Below are positions 43,527 to 52,019 of a DNA stretch of 64,000 bases, piece by piece (position 1 is the first letter of the stretch; every line of letters begins with the position of its first letter). The stretch spans positions 179,155-243,154 of the forward strand of contig NZ_RPDJ01000020.1 in assembly GCF_004023625.1 (NCBI RefSeq), read 5' to 3'. The notes beneath the pieces are model-generated. The model did not search any database, was not told the origin of the DNA, and was given only the letters and a program-made list of their open reading frames with translations. The translations under genes and the position numbers were made by a program. Source of the stretch: Streptomyces cavernae. GTDB lineage: Bacteria; Actinomycetota; Actinomycetes; Streptomycetales; Streptomycetaceae.

Positions 43527-43718
43527 GTGCCCGACATCAACTGGGAAAACCCCTTCTGCGGAGAAGGCAACAACTGCTTCCGCATAGGCACCGACGACCA
43601 AGGCAACGCCTACATCGCCGTCGCCGGGCAGGAAGACCGGTACCTCACCGACAGCCATGAAGCCCTCATGGCCTTCATCCGCGAGATCAAGGCAGGCAAG
43701 GCCGACCACCTGCTGTGA
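43527..43718 (+). CDS. DUF397 protein
   Basis: GTG 43527 (63 residues) is preceded by AGGAGAG at 5 nt. The sequence PDINWENPFCGEGNNCFRIG, with a C-terminal YLTDSHEALMAFIREIKAGK, is the DUF397 pattern (WxKSSxxxxxxCxEVA-type), although the usual WRKSS start is replaced by NWENPF. It is the small antagonist or partner of the upstream regulator. Confidence 0.85.
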   Translation: MPDINWENPFCGEGNNCFRIGTDDQGNAYIAVAGQEDRYLTDSHEALMAFIREIKAGKADHLL

Positions 43719-43743
43719 GCGCTACGCCGATGAAGACCACGGG

Positions 43744-44364
43744 TCAGCTGCCCTTCTGGAACGACACCTCCACCCGGCGGTTCTTCCTGCGGCCCTGCTC
43801 CGAGGTGTTGTCCGCGATGGGGTAGTCCTCGCTGTAGCCACGCACCTCGAAGGTGATGTCGGGGCCCAGACTGGACGCCAGTTGTTCGTGGACCACCTCG
43901 GCCCGGTTCTTGGACAGCGTGAGGCCGTGCGCGTACGAGCCGAGGTTGTCCGTGAAGCCGAAGACCCTGACCTTCTTCGCCTTCTGTGCCTCGATCTCGT
44001 CCGCGATGGTCTTGATGCGGGCCTTGGCCTCCGGGTTGAGCTTCGAGCTGTCGATAGGGAACAGGACCTCGGCCTGGAGCGCGAAAGTGACGTCCGTCGG
44101 GGTGTCCTCACGGCGTTCCTCGCCGCCGAGGTCCTCCACCACCGACTTGATGTCGAGCACCTTCGCGGAGGCCAGCGTGGCGCCGTCCTCCAGTTGGAGG
44201 TTGGGGCTGTTGGCGTCCACCTCGGGTGGCTCCGAGGTGGTGACGGACCCGGGCGGTTCACTGGGGTCGCCCTCGTCCGCGTAGGCGGGAGTCAGGGTGA
44301 GGGTGGCGAGGACGACCAGGGCCGTGACCGTTGTGGCGGTACGAGGCTTGAGGCGCATGGTCAT
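43744..44364 (-). CDS. Secreted OmpA-domain protein, last gene of the Tad cluster
   Basis: This 206-residue protein starts at ATG 44364, overlapping the preceding stop by ATGA. The signal peptide is TVTALVVLATLTLTPAYA. The C-terminal OmpA-like domain is complete: AEVLFPIDSSKLNPEAKARI, VRVFGFTDNLGSYAHGLTLS, NRAEVVHEQLASSLG and QGRRKNRRVEVSFQK. This fold binds the diaminopimelate peptide of peptidoglycan, so in a monoderm it may fix the pilus-like apparatus to the wall. It is convergent with the DUF397 gene, 25 bp away. Confidence 0.88.
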   Translation of the reverse strand: MTMRLKPRTATTVTALVVLATLTLTPAYADEGDPSEPPGSVTTSEPPEVDANSPNLQLEDGATLASAKVLDIKSVVEDLGGEERREDTPTDVTFALQAEVLFPIDSSKLNPEAKARIKTIADEIEAQKAKKVRVFGFTDNLGSYAHGLTLSKNRAEVVHEQLASSLGPDITFEVRGYSEDYPIADNTSEQGRRKNRRVEVSFQKGS

Positions 44365-44957
44365 TCGCCCTCGGTCAGCGTGAGGGAAGCGGGTGGCATC
44401 GAGCCCACGTTGAACTCAACGTTGGTGGTGCCTTCTGGAGGTGCGGGGAACTGGGCGTACCAGTCGGCGGTTTCACCCGACTTGAGCCCTCCTTCGAACC
44501 TTGTACAGAGGCAGCGCCCCTCCGTGTCACGGAGGACGAGGTACTTTTTCTTGCCCGTCTTGTCCACCAGACTGGCGCCCGCGACTGACGAGGCGTTCTT
44601 GGACAACTCCTTTTCGTCACCACGCCAGTCGGATGCCGCCCACAGGCGCGAACCGCCGTTCGTCACCTTTCCGGAGATTGTCACAAAGCCACCCGGGTCA
44701 CGCACAGCCGACGTGATGACCAGTGAGATATCGCCCTGCTTGGCCTCGGCGAGTACTTTCTGCTCTTCTGGGGCTTTCGATTCCTGGCTACCGCCTGAAC
44801 TCTGGGATTCCTTGGCTGTTGCCGAAGGTGAAGCTCCCTTGTCCGACTTGTCCCCCCCGTCTCCTCCACCGCAGCCGGCCACCGTGAGGACCAACCCAGT
44901 CGTGATCGCCACTGCGGTCAGCACCGTGCGGCCCTTCATGGTGTGCCGAATGGTCAT
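44361..44957 (-). CDS. Lipoprotein of the Tad cluster
   Basis: This 198-residue protein starts at ATG 44957. The signal VLTAVAITTGLVLTVAGC has the lipobox cysteine after VAG, followed by a Gly/Ser/Lys-rich flexible segment. The domain after about residue 75 (DISLVITSAVRDPGGFVTIS, GRCLCTRFEG, NVEFNVGSMP) looks like a beta-sandwich I cannot name. It sits between the TadG-like gene (15 bp upstream) and the OmpA gene (overlap), so it is likely an exported part of the same machine. Confidence 0.8.
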   Translation of the reverse strand: MTIRHTMKGRTVLTAVAITTGLVLTVAGCGGGDGGDKSDKGASPSATAKESQSSGGSQESKAPEEQKVLAEAKQGDISLVITSAVRDPGGFVTISGKVTNGGSRLWAASDWRGDEKELSKNASSVAGASLVDKTGKKKYLVLRDTEGRCLCTRFEGGLKSGETADWYAQFPAPPEGTTNVEFNVGSMPPASLTLTEGE

Positions 44958-44972
44958 AGGTTCGGCTTCCTT

Positions 44973-45584
44973 TCACTCAGCCAGATACACAGAGAACAAC
45001 ACGGATGCGTCCGGGAGGTCAGCCGGATTGAAATCTACGGGGTCGATGTCGACGGGTTGGCCGTTGCAGTCCAGCGTCACGAGTTGCGTCGGATCCGCGC
45101 CCGGCGGGACGTCACAGCGTGGCTCGATCACGGCGGCGGCATCAGCAGTGGCCGACTGGTCCTCGGTACCCGGGATGATGGTGTCGCCCACTTTGTAGTT
45201 GGTCTCGATGGCGACTTCATACCCGGGAAAACCACCCAGGTTCGTCGGCACGGCTCCACCCAGGACGGTGGCATCGTTCTGAGCAGCCAAGTCCTGCGCC
45301 GCAGCGGTGGCCCCGTCTCCTACATCCGGATCGCCGTCGAGCCAGTCCAGCCAAGTGTCGTCGGCACCGATGAGGGCTGTTTCCAAGCCATCCATCAGGT
45401 CGTCGCGAGCACTCTGGGCCGCCGCCAACGCAGCAGCGTCCGCCGCGGATTGAGCACCATTGCGGGCGGACGCTGCTTGGGCGAACGCGAAGAAGGCGAA
45501 CGCGACAAAGAGCAGAATCCCCGTCACCCAGATGTAGATGGGGAGAGTCTGCCCTCGGTCACTGCTCAGGGTTCGGCGAATCAG
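44973..45584 (-). CDS. TadG-like membrane protein with a non-standard start
   Basis: The coding frame is convincing from LIRRTLSSDRGQTLPIYIWV onward. A membrane segment (LPIYIWVTGILLFVAFAFFA) precedes an Ala-rich helix (ARNGAQSAADAAALAAAQSA) typical of TadG/TadE proteins. There is no ATG, GTG or TTG at the right place. A CTG at 45584-45582 overlaps the TGA of the preceding pilin gene as CTGA, and I take it as the start (203 residues), presumably by reinitiation. A frame start further upstream would lie inside the pilin gene. The rest is a secreted domain without a recognised motif. Confidence 0.65.
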   Translation of the reverse strand: MIRRTLSSDRGQTLPIYIWVTGILLFVAFAFFAFAQAASARNGAQSAADAAALAAAQSARDDLMDGLETALIGADDTWLDWLDGDPDVGDGATAAAQDLAAQNDATVLGGAVPTNLGGFPGYEVAIETNYKVGDTIIPGTEDQSATADAAAVIEPRCDVPPGADPTQLVTLDCNGQPVDIDPVDFNPADLPDASVLFSVYLAE

Positions 45585-45793
45585 CCTCCGCCGACCACAT
45601 CCTGCACGGCCTGGCCGATCGCCTCCGAGATCGTGCCGTCCAGCCCCAACCCATCGATCATCACGAAGATCCCCGCGATCAGAATCATCAGCCCCGCATA
45701 CTCCACGAACCCGGCGCCCCGATCCCGCCCCTGCCCCCGCATCCGGGAGACCACGGTCCGCGCCCAACTGCCCCGCAGAAACCTCTTCTTCAC
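45581..45793 (-). CDS. Flp-type pilin-like small protein
   Basis: This 70-residue protein starts at ATG 45793. A basic leader (KKRFLRGSWARTVVSRMRGQ) is followed by DRGAGFVEYAGLMILIAGIF, where G-FVEY plus a hydrophobic helix is the class IVb pilin processing and assembly motif, with the key Glu at +5-like position. It may be the main pilin or a minor one. I see no prepilin peptidase gene in the cluster, so processing would need an enzyme from elsewhere. Confidence 0.75.
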   Translation of the reverse strand: MKKRFLRGSWARTVVSRMRGQGRDRGAGFVEYAGLMILIAGIFVMIDGLGLDGTISEAIGQAVQDVVGGG

Positions 45794-45913
45794 GGCGTTC
45801 CCTTCCCTCCCACCGGGTACGGCTGCCTACCTGGGCACCGTACGTGAAGCCCCACCTACAGCGAGTGGGCCCAGGGGCCCAACTTCGCGGAACCCGTCGC
45901 GGGAACGAGGAGG

Positions 45914-46702
45914 TCATCGGGTCCACCCCCCGTGCGCCGTCCCCAACCAGTGGGCAATCGCTTCGCTGCGTGTCGATGTGTGCAGCTTTGCGAAGATGCG
46001 ATTGATGTGGTTCTTCACGGTCTTCTCGGTGATGAAGCAGGTGGCGGCGATCTGACGGTTGCTCATGCCGGACGCTATGAGATCCATGACCTCCACCTCC
46101 CTTGAACTCAGGCCGAAATCCCGGACGGTCGGACGAGCCGCCCCGGAGTGCCCGGTGCGGCTCTCCGACGACTGTGCCACACCTGGTTGCATTTGCGAAG
46201 ATAAATGGTTCGGTTCGTACGAAACGACGAGCGAATCCGACACATCCGGAAGCGGTGCGTCAGCGGGGCGCGCCCAACGCGTCGCCGAAGGGGTGAACGT
46301 GCCCTTCCCGTCCCTCATGTCCCGCACCGCCTCGATCAGTTCGTCGGCCGTGAACTCGCCGTGCACCAGGTAGCCGACCGCGCCGAGCCGTACGGCCGTC
46401 GCCACCACCTCCGGTTCGCGGCTGTACGTCAGCATCAGCACCGGAGCGCAACGGACCAGGTCAGGCAGGGCGGTGAGGCCGTCCGTGCCCGGCATGCGGA
46501 CGTCCAGGAGAACGATGTCCGGGCGGGTGCGGGTCGCGGCCTCGAGGGCCGCCGCGCCGTCCGCCGCGTCCGCGACCACCCGGATGTCCGGGTGCGCGCC
46601 GAGCAGGGCGGTCAGACCCGCCCGTACGACGGGGTTGTCGTCGGCCACGAGCACGCGCAAGGGAGCCGGGCGGGCGGTTTCGTGGGGTGTCTCATCCGGC
46701 AT
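45914..46702 (-). CDS. NarL-type response regulator in the Tad cluster
   Basis: This 262-residue protein starts at ATG 46702, 11 bp inside the histidine kinase gene. The receiver domain (16-125) has LRVLVADDN and the phosphorylated Asp67 in IVLLDVRMPG. The usual switch lysine region reads VLMLTYSREPEV, without an obvious Lys. A long linker (125-190) leads to a LuxR helix-turn-helix (LSSREVEVMDLIASGMSNRQ, ITEKTVKNHINRIFAKL). It probably controls the pilus operon or co-regulated genes. Confidence 0.9.
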   Translation of the reverse strand: MPDETPHETARPAPLRVLVADDNPVVRAGLTALLGAHPDIRVVADAADGAAALEAATRTRPDIVLLDVRMPGTDGLTALPDLVRCAPVLMLTYSREPEVVATAVRLGAVGYLVHGEFTADELIEAVRDMRDGKGTFTPSATRWARPADAPLPDVSDSLVVSYEPNHLSSQMQPGVAQSSESRTGHSGAARPTVRDFGLSSREVEVMDLIASGMSNRQIAATCFITEKTVKNHINRIFAKLHTSTRSEAIAHWLGTAHGGWTR

Positions 46703-48356
46703 GAGCGGCCTCCTCTCGGGGCGGGAGCTGGGCGAACGAGCTGGTGGTCGGACTGGTCAGGGGCAGTTCGAGACGGACCTCGGTGCCCGGGTCCCGGCTT
46801 CCGGTTCCCACCGCGACTCGGGCGCCCAGGGCCTCGGCCCGCTCGGTGATGCCCACCAGACCGAAGTGGCCGGATCCGACCAGGTCGTCGAGCGTGGTGC
46901 CGGGTGGCAGGCCCGTGCCGTCATCACGGACGGTCAGCCGGAGGGTGCCCGCCGCGACGTCCAGTCCTAGCCACGCCGCCTCCGCGTTCGCATGGCGGTG
47001 GACGTTCTCCAGCGCCTCCCCGGCGATCGCGAGGACGTGGTGTGCGGCCTCGTACGGCAGGAGCACCACCGCCGGGCCGGTGCGGTGCAGCACGGTGGGG
47101 ATGCCCGTGCGGGACGCGAAGTCGTCGACCAGCGTGGCCAGTTCCGACCTCAGGTCGCTCAGCGCCGTCGGGGTGGGCGCCTTCGGTGTCGTACGGCGGC
47201 GCAGGTCCGCCAGCAGGTCCCGGGACTCGGCCGCCGCGCGCCGCGCCGATGCCGCGACCAGTGCTGCCCGGTGTTTCAGCGTGCGCGTGTCGGCGTCGTC
47301 CGTGGAGACCGCGAGCGCCTCGGCCGCCAGCGCCATGCCGTGCAGGGTCTTGGTCACCGAGTCGTGCATCTCGCGGGCCAGGCGGGCGCGTTCGGACTCG
47401 ATCGCCTCGGCCACCGCCAGGCGGGAGTTGGCCTCCGCCAGGGCCTGGCTGGCCGTGCCGAAGCGGAACATCAGATTGCGCAGGGTGACGCCGATGATGC
47501 CGGCGGCGATGCAGAAGCCCGCGATGAGGAGTGTGCTGGTGCCGGTTCCGGGGCGGTGCTCCCAGGCGCGGAACGCCATGGCCAGGACCACGAGTTGGAG
47601 GCCGGTGAAAACACCTGAGCCGCGCCAGCCGTAGAGCAGGCCGGACAGCAGCGGCGTGCAGACGGTGGAGTACGCGAGGGGTGAGGCCGGGGACGCCGTG
47701 ATCAGCAGGACCGCCCCGAACATGAGGTCCACGGCCATCAGGGTCGGGTGCGCCAGGAGCTGGGGGCCCAGGCGGTCCCAGTCCCTGAGCATGGCGTGCG
47801 AGGCCGTGATCGCGAGGACCGCGACCGCGAGGACCGTGTAGCGGGGCGCGCCGTCCGTGGCGTTGGCCATGGCGAAGGGGGTGCCGATGGTGAGGGTGGC
47901 CATGCGCACGCCGAAGGTCTGGCGGCACAGGGCCTGCAGCGCGCTGAGTTGGAGGCGCGCGTTGCCGGGTGCGGGAGCGTCCTCCGCGAGGTAACCGGCG
48001 TCGGTGGGGCGCGGGTCCGTGGGGCGCGAGTCTGTCGGGCGCGGGTCCGTGGGACGCGGGTCCGTGGGACGCGGGTCCGTGGGACGCGGGTCCGTGGGAC
48101 GCGGGTCCGTGGGACGCGGATCGGTTGTACGCGGATCCGTGGGGCGCGCGTCGGTGGCCGGGGCGAGCCCCGCGGCGGCCTGGTCGGGCCCGGCGGCGGC
48201 AGCCTCGACCCCTGCGGTGGCCGCGTGCTCGTGCGCATCCGTCTGCGCACCCCGGGCGCGGCGCCCGCCGTCCGGGCGGCGCCGCCCCAGCCGCACGGCT
48301 GTCCCCAGCCGTGTACGCCACGACCCCGCCCTCGTCACCGGCGTCCCCCGCCTCAT
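46692..48356 (-). CDS. NarL/DesK-type sensor histidine kinase with N-terminal PTDPR repeats
   Basis: This 554-residue protein starts at ATG 48356, overlapping the TadC stop by ATGA. Residues about 72-130 are repeats of the pentapeptide PTDPR. Several membrane segments follow (TVLAVAVLAITASHAML, PTLMAVDLMFGAVLLITASP, GVFTGLQLVVLAMAF, LLIAGFCIAAGIIGVTL). The HisKA_3 box is ESERARLAREMHDSVTKTLH with the phospho-His in EMHDSV, and the ATPase has an N-box NVHRHANAEA and a G-box DDGTGLPP. It is unusual in lying within the pilus operon between tadC and the response regulator. Confidence 0.9.
   Translation of the reverse strand: MRRGTPVTRAGSWRTRLGTAVRLGRRRPDGGRRARGAQTDAHEHAATAGVEAAAAGPDQAAAGLAPATDARPTDPRTTDPRPTDPRPTDPRPTDPRPTDPRPTDPRPTDSRPTDPRPTDAGYLAEDAPAPGNARLQLSALQALCRQTFGVRMATLTIGTPFAMANATDGAPRYTVLAVAVLAITASHAMLRDWDRLGPQLLAHPTLMAVDLMFGAVLLITASPASPLAYSTVCTPLLSGLLYGWRGSGVFTGLQLVVLAMAFRAWEHRPGTGTSTLLIAGFCIAAGIIGVTLRNLMFRFGTASQALAEANSRLAVAEAIESERARLAREMHDSVTKTLHGMALAAEALAVSTDDADTRTLKHRAALVAASARRAAAESRDLLADLRRRTTPKAPTPTALSDLRSELATLVDDFASRTGIPTVLHRTGPAVVLLPYEAAHHVLAIAGEALENVHRHANAEAAWLGLDVAAGTLRLTVRDDGTGLPPGTTLDDLVGSGHFGLVGITERAEALGARVAVGTGSRDPGTEVRLELPLTSPTTSSFAQLPPREEAAHAG
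48001..48150. repeat. 15-bp tandem repeat encoding PTDPR
   Basis: About ten copies of TCCGTGGGACGCGGG (plus strand) or variants lie inside the histidine kinase gene. Several consecutive units (about 48045-48120) are identical or nearly so. The length is a multiple of 3, so copy number can change without a frameshift. Confidence 0.9.
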
Positions 48357-49261
48357 CGGCCCAGAATCGAGCCGAAGTCGGTGCCCGCGCCGAGGAACAT
48401 GCCCGTCGCGATCAGGATCATGGTCGCCGGGAGCATGAAGACCAGGGTCACCATGGTGGCCTTCGGGATCGTCTTCGCGGCGCGGCGGCGGGAGTTCTGG
48501 GCGTCCGTCCGGCGCATGTCCGTGGCGAGCTGGATCAGCGTCTCCGCGATCGGGGAGCCGAGTTCCTCGCCCTGCTGGAGCGCCGAGACGAACTGGGCCA
48601 CCTGTTCGGAGGAGTTGCGCTTGCGCAGTTCGTCGAAGGCCTGGCGGCGGCTGACGCCCATGTCCATCTGGCGGAGGGTGATGCGCAGTTCGTCCGCCCA
48701 GGGGCCTTCGTACTTCTCCGCGACCCGGTCCAGGGCCTGCCGGAAGCCGAGCCCCGCCGAGACGACGACTGCGAGGACGTCGAGGAAGTCGGGGAGGGTG
48801 CGGTCGATGACGTCCTTGCGTTCACGGATCGCCTGCCAGATCTGTGCGTCGGCGGCGAGCAGGCCGAACGCGAGGGCGAGCAGGGCGAAGAGCAGGCTGT
48901 CGTTGGTGAGGAAGATCAGGCAGGTCAGCACGCCGAAGATGCCGTAGACCGCGCGGCGTGCCGCGTAGCGGTTCAGAGTGAGGCCGCCGGGGTTGCCCGC
49001 CATGTCGATGCGGCGGCGTTTGGCCTCCACCCGGCGCGGGCCCATCAGCCGGAGCACGGCGGGTGCGAAGCGCATGCCCAGGCGGTCGATCGCGGAGTCG
49101 GCCTTGGAGACGCGGGTCGAGCCGACTTCCAGGGCGAGGGCCAGGTCGCCGGGGAGTTTCGCCTCGGTCCGGTACATCCGGATGCCGAGGAGGATCCCGG
49201 CGACGGCCAGGCCCGTGCCTGCCGCGAGGAGCAGGCCCAGGGCAGGGGACGTAGAGGTCAT
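48353..49261 (-). CDS. tadC: TadC-like type II secretion F-domain protein
   Basis: This 302-residue protein starts at ATG 49261. An N-terminal membrane segment (LGLLLAAGTGLAVAGILLGI), two central ones (AVYGIFGVLTCLIFLTND, LLFALLALAFGLLAA) and the cytosolic F domain (LPDFLDVLAVVVSAGLGFRQ, ALDRVAEKYEGPWADELRI, QVAQFVSALQQGEELGSPIA) end in a final segment (TMVTLVFMLPATMILIATGM). It is an inner-membrane platform protein that couples the ATPase to pilus assembly. The stop overlaps the histidine kinase start. Confidence 0.88.
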   Translation of the reverse strand: MTSTSPALGLLLAAGTGLAVAGILLGIRMYRTEAKLPGDLALALEVGSTRVSKADSAIDRLGMRFAPAVLRLMGPRRVEAKRRRIDMAGNPGGLTLNRYAARRAVYGIFGVLTCLIFLTNDSLLFALLALAFGLLAADAQIWQAIRERKDVIDRTLPDFLDVLAVVVSAGLGFRQALDRVAEKYEGPWADELRITLRQMDMGVSRRQAFDELRKRNSSEQVAQFVSALQQGEELGSPIAETLIQLATDMRRTDAQNSRRRAAKTIPKATMVTLVFMLPATMILIATGMFLGAGTDFGSILGR

Positions 49262-49277
49262 CGTTGCTCCCTCACCC

Positions 49278-50216
49278 TCACACTTCGATCTTGCCGAGGC
49301 GGCGGATGACGAAGAACCCGACGGTGTAGAGGCCGAGCGAGATCAGGACGAGGGTCTGGCCGAGGCCGGAGCCGGTGACGCGTTCCAGGGCGCCCTCGTT
49401 CGACGAGTTGATCAGCAGCAGAGAGCCCAGGCCGAGCAGCGGCACCGTGAAGGCGGTGGCGTTGACCTCGGAGAGCATCGTGCGGACCTCGCGGCGGGTC
49501 TCCTTGCGGTCCTCCAGGGTGGTGGTGAGGTTGCGCAGGGAGCTGACGACCGAGCCTCCCGCCTTGTTGGAGAGAATCAGCGTGGTGACCAGGACCACCA
49601 GTTCTCGAGAGGGGAGCCGGTCGGCCAGTTCTCCGAGGGCGTCGTCGATCGAGTGACCCAGCGCCAACTGGTCCGCCACACGTGCCAGTTCCTCCCCGGC
49701 CGGGGCCTCCAGCTCCTCCGCCGCCATCGCGAGGGCGGTACGCAGCGCCAGACCGGCCGCCGTCGCGTTGGCCAGCAGCCGTGCCACGTCCGGGAGTTGG
49801 TTGATGAAGGCCTCGATGCGCCGCTGCCGCTGCCAGTTGAGGAAGATTCCGGCCCCCCAGATGCCGATCAGCGCGGCGATCGGGCCGAAGAAGGGGGCCA
49901 GCGCGGCCGACGCGATCAGCCACAGCGCTACGACTACGGCCAGGACATACGTGAAGAACTCGCCCGCCGTGAGATCGAGTCCGGTGGCCGACAGGCGCAG
50001 CTGGATGCCGCGGCCGAGGCGGGTGCGGCGCAGCCGGCGGTCCACTGCGGCGAACCGGCGTACCCGGCCGGCGGCGGCACGCAGCGGGCTGCCCTCCAGC
50101 CGGTCCTCCAGCGCCCGGCGCTGGGCCCGGCCGGAGGCGTACGCGTGGGCGCCCGCGACGGCGAGCGTGCCGCACAGGACCGTGGCGCCCAGGGCCAGCA
50201 GGGCGGGGTTGTTCAT
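49278..50216 (-). CDS. tadB: TadB-like type II secretion F-domain protein
   Basis: ATG 50216 (312 residues) has GAGGTG 6 nt upstream. Membrane segments are LLALGATVLCGTLAVAGAHA, FFTYVLAVVVALWLIASAAL, FGPIAALIGIWGAGIFL and two near the C-terminus (PLLGLGSLLLINS, GLGQTLVLISLGLYTVGFFV). The F domain reads INQLPDVARLLANATAAGLA, EELARVADQLALGHSIDDAL and LILSNKAGGSVVSSL. It is the partner platform protein to TadC, with 16 bp between the genes. Confidence 0.88.
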   Translation of the reverse strand: MNNPALLALGATVLCGTLAVAGAHAYASGRAQRRALEDRLEGSPLRAAAGRVRRFAAVDRRLRRTRLGRGIQLRLSATGLDLTAGEFFTYVLAVVVALWLIASAALAPFFGPIAALIGIWGAGIFLNWQRQRRIEAFINQLPDVARLLANATAAGLALRTALAMAAEELEAPAGEELARVADQLALGHSIDDALGELADRLPSRELVVLVTTLILSNKAGGSVVSSLRNLTTTLEDRKETRREVRTMLSEVNATAFTVPLLGLGSLLLINSSNEGALERVTGSGLGQTLVLISLGLYTVGFFVIRRLGKIEV

Positions 50217-50238
50217 GGCTCGCACCTCGTCGAAGTCA

Positions 50239-51579
50239 TCATCCGATGGCCTGCCTGGTGTTCAGTACGTCGAGGACCTCCGCGACCCCGAAGGCCGGCG
50301 GCAGCGGTTCGTTGGCGACGTACAGCTTCTCCGCGATCGGGCGCGGCAGCGGCAGGTGCTCGAAGCGGCCGTGTACGACGCGGTCGGCGCCGAGGGGCTG
50401 CGGGACGAACCGGGAGACGGTCGCGATGCGGAACTGCTCCCGGCCGTGCGAGACGACGAGCGCGATCTCCGTGATCTTGCGGGAGCCGTCGGCGTACCGG
50501 GTGAGCTGGACGAGCACGTCCACCGCCGAGTTGATCTGGTCCTTGAGCGCCTCGAAGGGGATCGCGACCTCGGACATCGAGCCCAGGGTCTGCAGCCGCA
50601 TCATGGCGTCCTCGGCCGAGTTGGCGTGCACCGTGGCGAGGGAGCCGTCGTGACCGGTGGACATCGCCTGGAGCATGTCGAGGGTCTCGCCGCCGCGGAC
50701 CTCACCGACGATGATGCGGTCGGGCCGCATACGCAGGGAGTTGCGGACCAGGTCGCGGATGCTGATCTGGCCCTTGCCCTCGATGTTCGGCGGGCGGGAC
50801 TCCAGGCGGATCACATGCTCCTGCTGGAGCTGGAGTTCGGCGGAGTCCTCGATGGTGATGATGCGCTCGTGGGAGGGGATCAGCCCCGAGAGCGCGTTGA
50901 GCAGCGTTGTCTTGCCGCTGCCCGTACCGCCGCTGACGATCACGTTGAAACGGGCGCGCACGAAGGCCGCGAGCAGCATCAGCATCTGCTCGTCCAGCGA
51001 TCCGAGGCCGATCAGTTCCGGCAGTGTGTAGGCGCGTGGGAAGCGGCGGATGGTGAGGGTGGGGCCGGTCAGCGCGAGCGGCGGGATGATGACGTTGACA
51101 CGCTCGCCGGTGGGCAGACGGGCGTCGACCATCGGGTTCGACTCGTCCACGCGGCGGTTGACCGTCGACACGATGCGTTCGATGGTCTGCATCAGCTGTT
51201 CGGTGGAGGCGAAGCGCAGGGGGAGCTGTTCGACGCGGCCGGATCGCTCCACGAAGATCGAGTCAGGGCCGTTGACCATGATCTCGGTGATCGAGGCGTC
51301 CGCGAGGAGCGGCTCCAGAACGCCGAGGCCGAGGGCCTCGTCCACGACCCTGCGGATCAGCTGGGACCGCTCGGAGGAGGACAGGACCGGGCCCTCGCGG
51401 CTGATGATGTGCCCGAGTACGCGTTCCAGCCGCAGCCGGCGTTCGGCCGCGGCCAGGCTGGACATCTCGGCGAGGTCGATCTCCTCGAGGAGCTTGGCGC
51501 GGTACACCGCCACGAGGTGGCTGTCCTCCCGGCCCTGGCCCGTGTCCTCGGGGATCGTGATGCGGGAGCGGAGGCTCAT
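50239..51579 (-). CDS. tadA: Tad secretion ATPase (TadA/CpaF)
   Basis: This 446-residue protein starts at ATG 51579. It has the CpaF layout: an N-terminal helical domain, ITEIMVNGPDSIFVERSGRV, the Walker A IVSGGTGSGKTTLLNAL near residue 211, the Asp box ERIITIEDSAELQL, and the His box ATVHANSAEDAMMRLQTL. It is a hexameric ATPase that powers pilin assembly or secretion at the membrane. The TadB gene follows after 22 bp. Confidence 0.95.
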   Translation of the reverse strand: MSLRSRITIPEDTGQGREDSHLVAVYRAKLLEEIDLAEMSSLAAAERRLRLERVLGHIISREGPVLSSSERSQLIRRVVDEALGLGVLEPLLADASITEIMVNGPDSIFVERSGRVEQLPLRFASTEQLMQTIERIVSTVNRRVDESNPMVDARLPTGERVNVIIPPLALTGPTLTIRRFPRAYTLPELIGLGSLDEQMLMLLAAFVRARFNVIVSGGTGSGKTTLLNALSGLIPSHERIITIEDSAELQLQQEHVIRLESRPPNIEGKGQISIRDLVRNSLRMRPDRIIVGEVRGGETLDMLQAMSTGHDGSLATVHANSAEDAMMRLQTLGSMSEVAIPFEALKDQINSAVDVLVQLTRYADGSRKITEIALVVSHGREQFRIATVSRFVPQPLGADRVVHGRFEHLPLPRPIAEKLYVANEPLPPAFGVAEVLDVLNTRQAIG

Positions 51580-51617
51580 GTCTTCAACTCCTCTCGGTGA
51601 GTCATGGGTGGCTCGTT

Positions 51618-52019
51618 TCAGTCTTCGGTGTCGTTGGGCATGGTGGCGCTGCGTTGTACGGTCCAGCCGCCGCCGAAGAGCGGGATGATGGAGGGCACGT
51701 CGACGAAGGCCGTGGCCTTGGTCGAGTCGGCGCCGCCGGGGCCGACGGTTATGTTCAGGTCCAGGTCACCGTCCATCGCGGCCGCTCCGGCGGCGCCCCC
51801 GGTGCCGGGCTCCCGCGATTCGGCCCGGGCGGCGGCCCGCGCCGCGGAGCCGGCCTGGTTGATGCCGTAGCCGACCAGGCCGAGCTGGAGGGCCGCCATC
51901 CCGACGAGGAGCAGGATCGGCAGAAACCCGGCGAACTCGAGCATGGAGACGCCCCGGTCGCCCCAGCGGCGGCGCGGTGGGAGCAGGTCCCTGAACGACC
52001 AGCGTTTGAGCCCTCTCAT
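51618..52019 (-). CDS. TadE-like pseudopilin
   Basis: This 133-residue protein starts at ATG 52019, overlapping the upstream fusion gene by ATGA. The pseudopilin motif WGDRGVSMLEFAGFLPILLL has the cleavage-site-like G-VSMLE and a hydrophobic helix, followed by an Ala-rich amphipathic segment (GINQAGSAARAAARAESR) and a small exported domain. It is a minor pilin-like component. Confidence 0.87.
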   Translation of the reverse strand: MRGLKRWSFRDLLPPRRRWGDRGVSMLEFAGFLPILLLVGMAALQLGLVGYGINQAGSAARAAARAESREPGTGGAAGAAAMDGDLDLNITVGPGGADSTKATAFVDVPSIIPLFGGGWTVQRSATMPNDTED

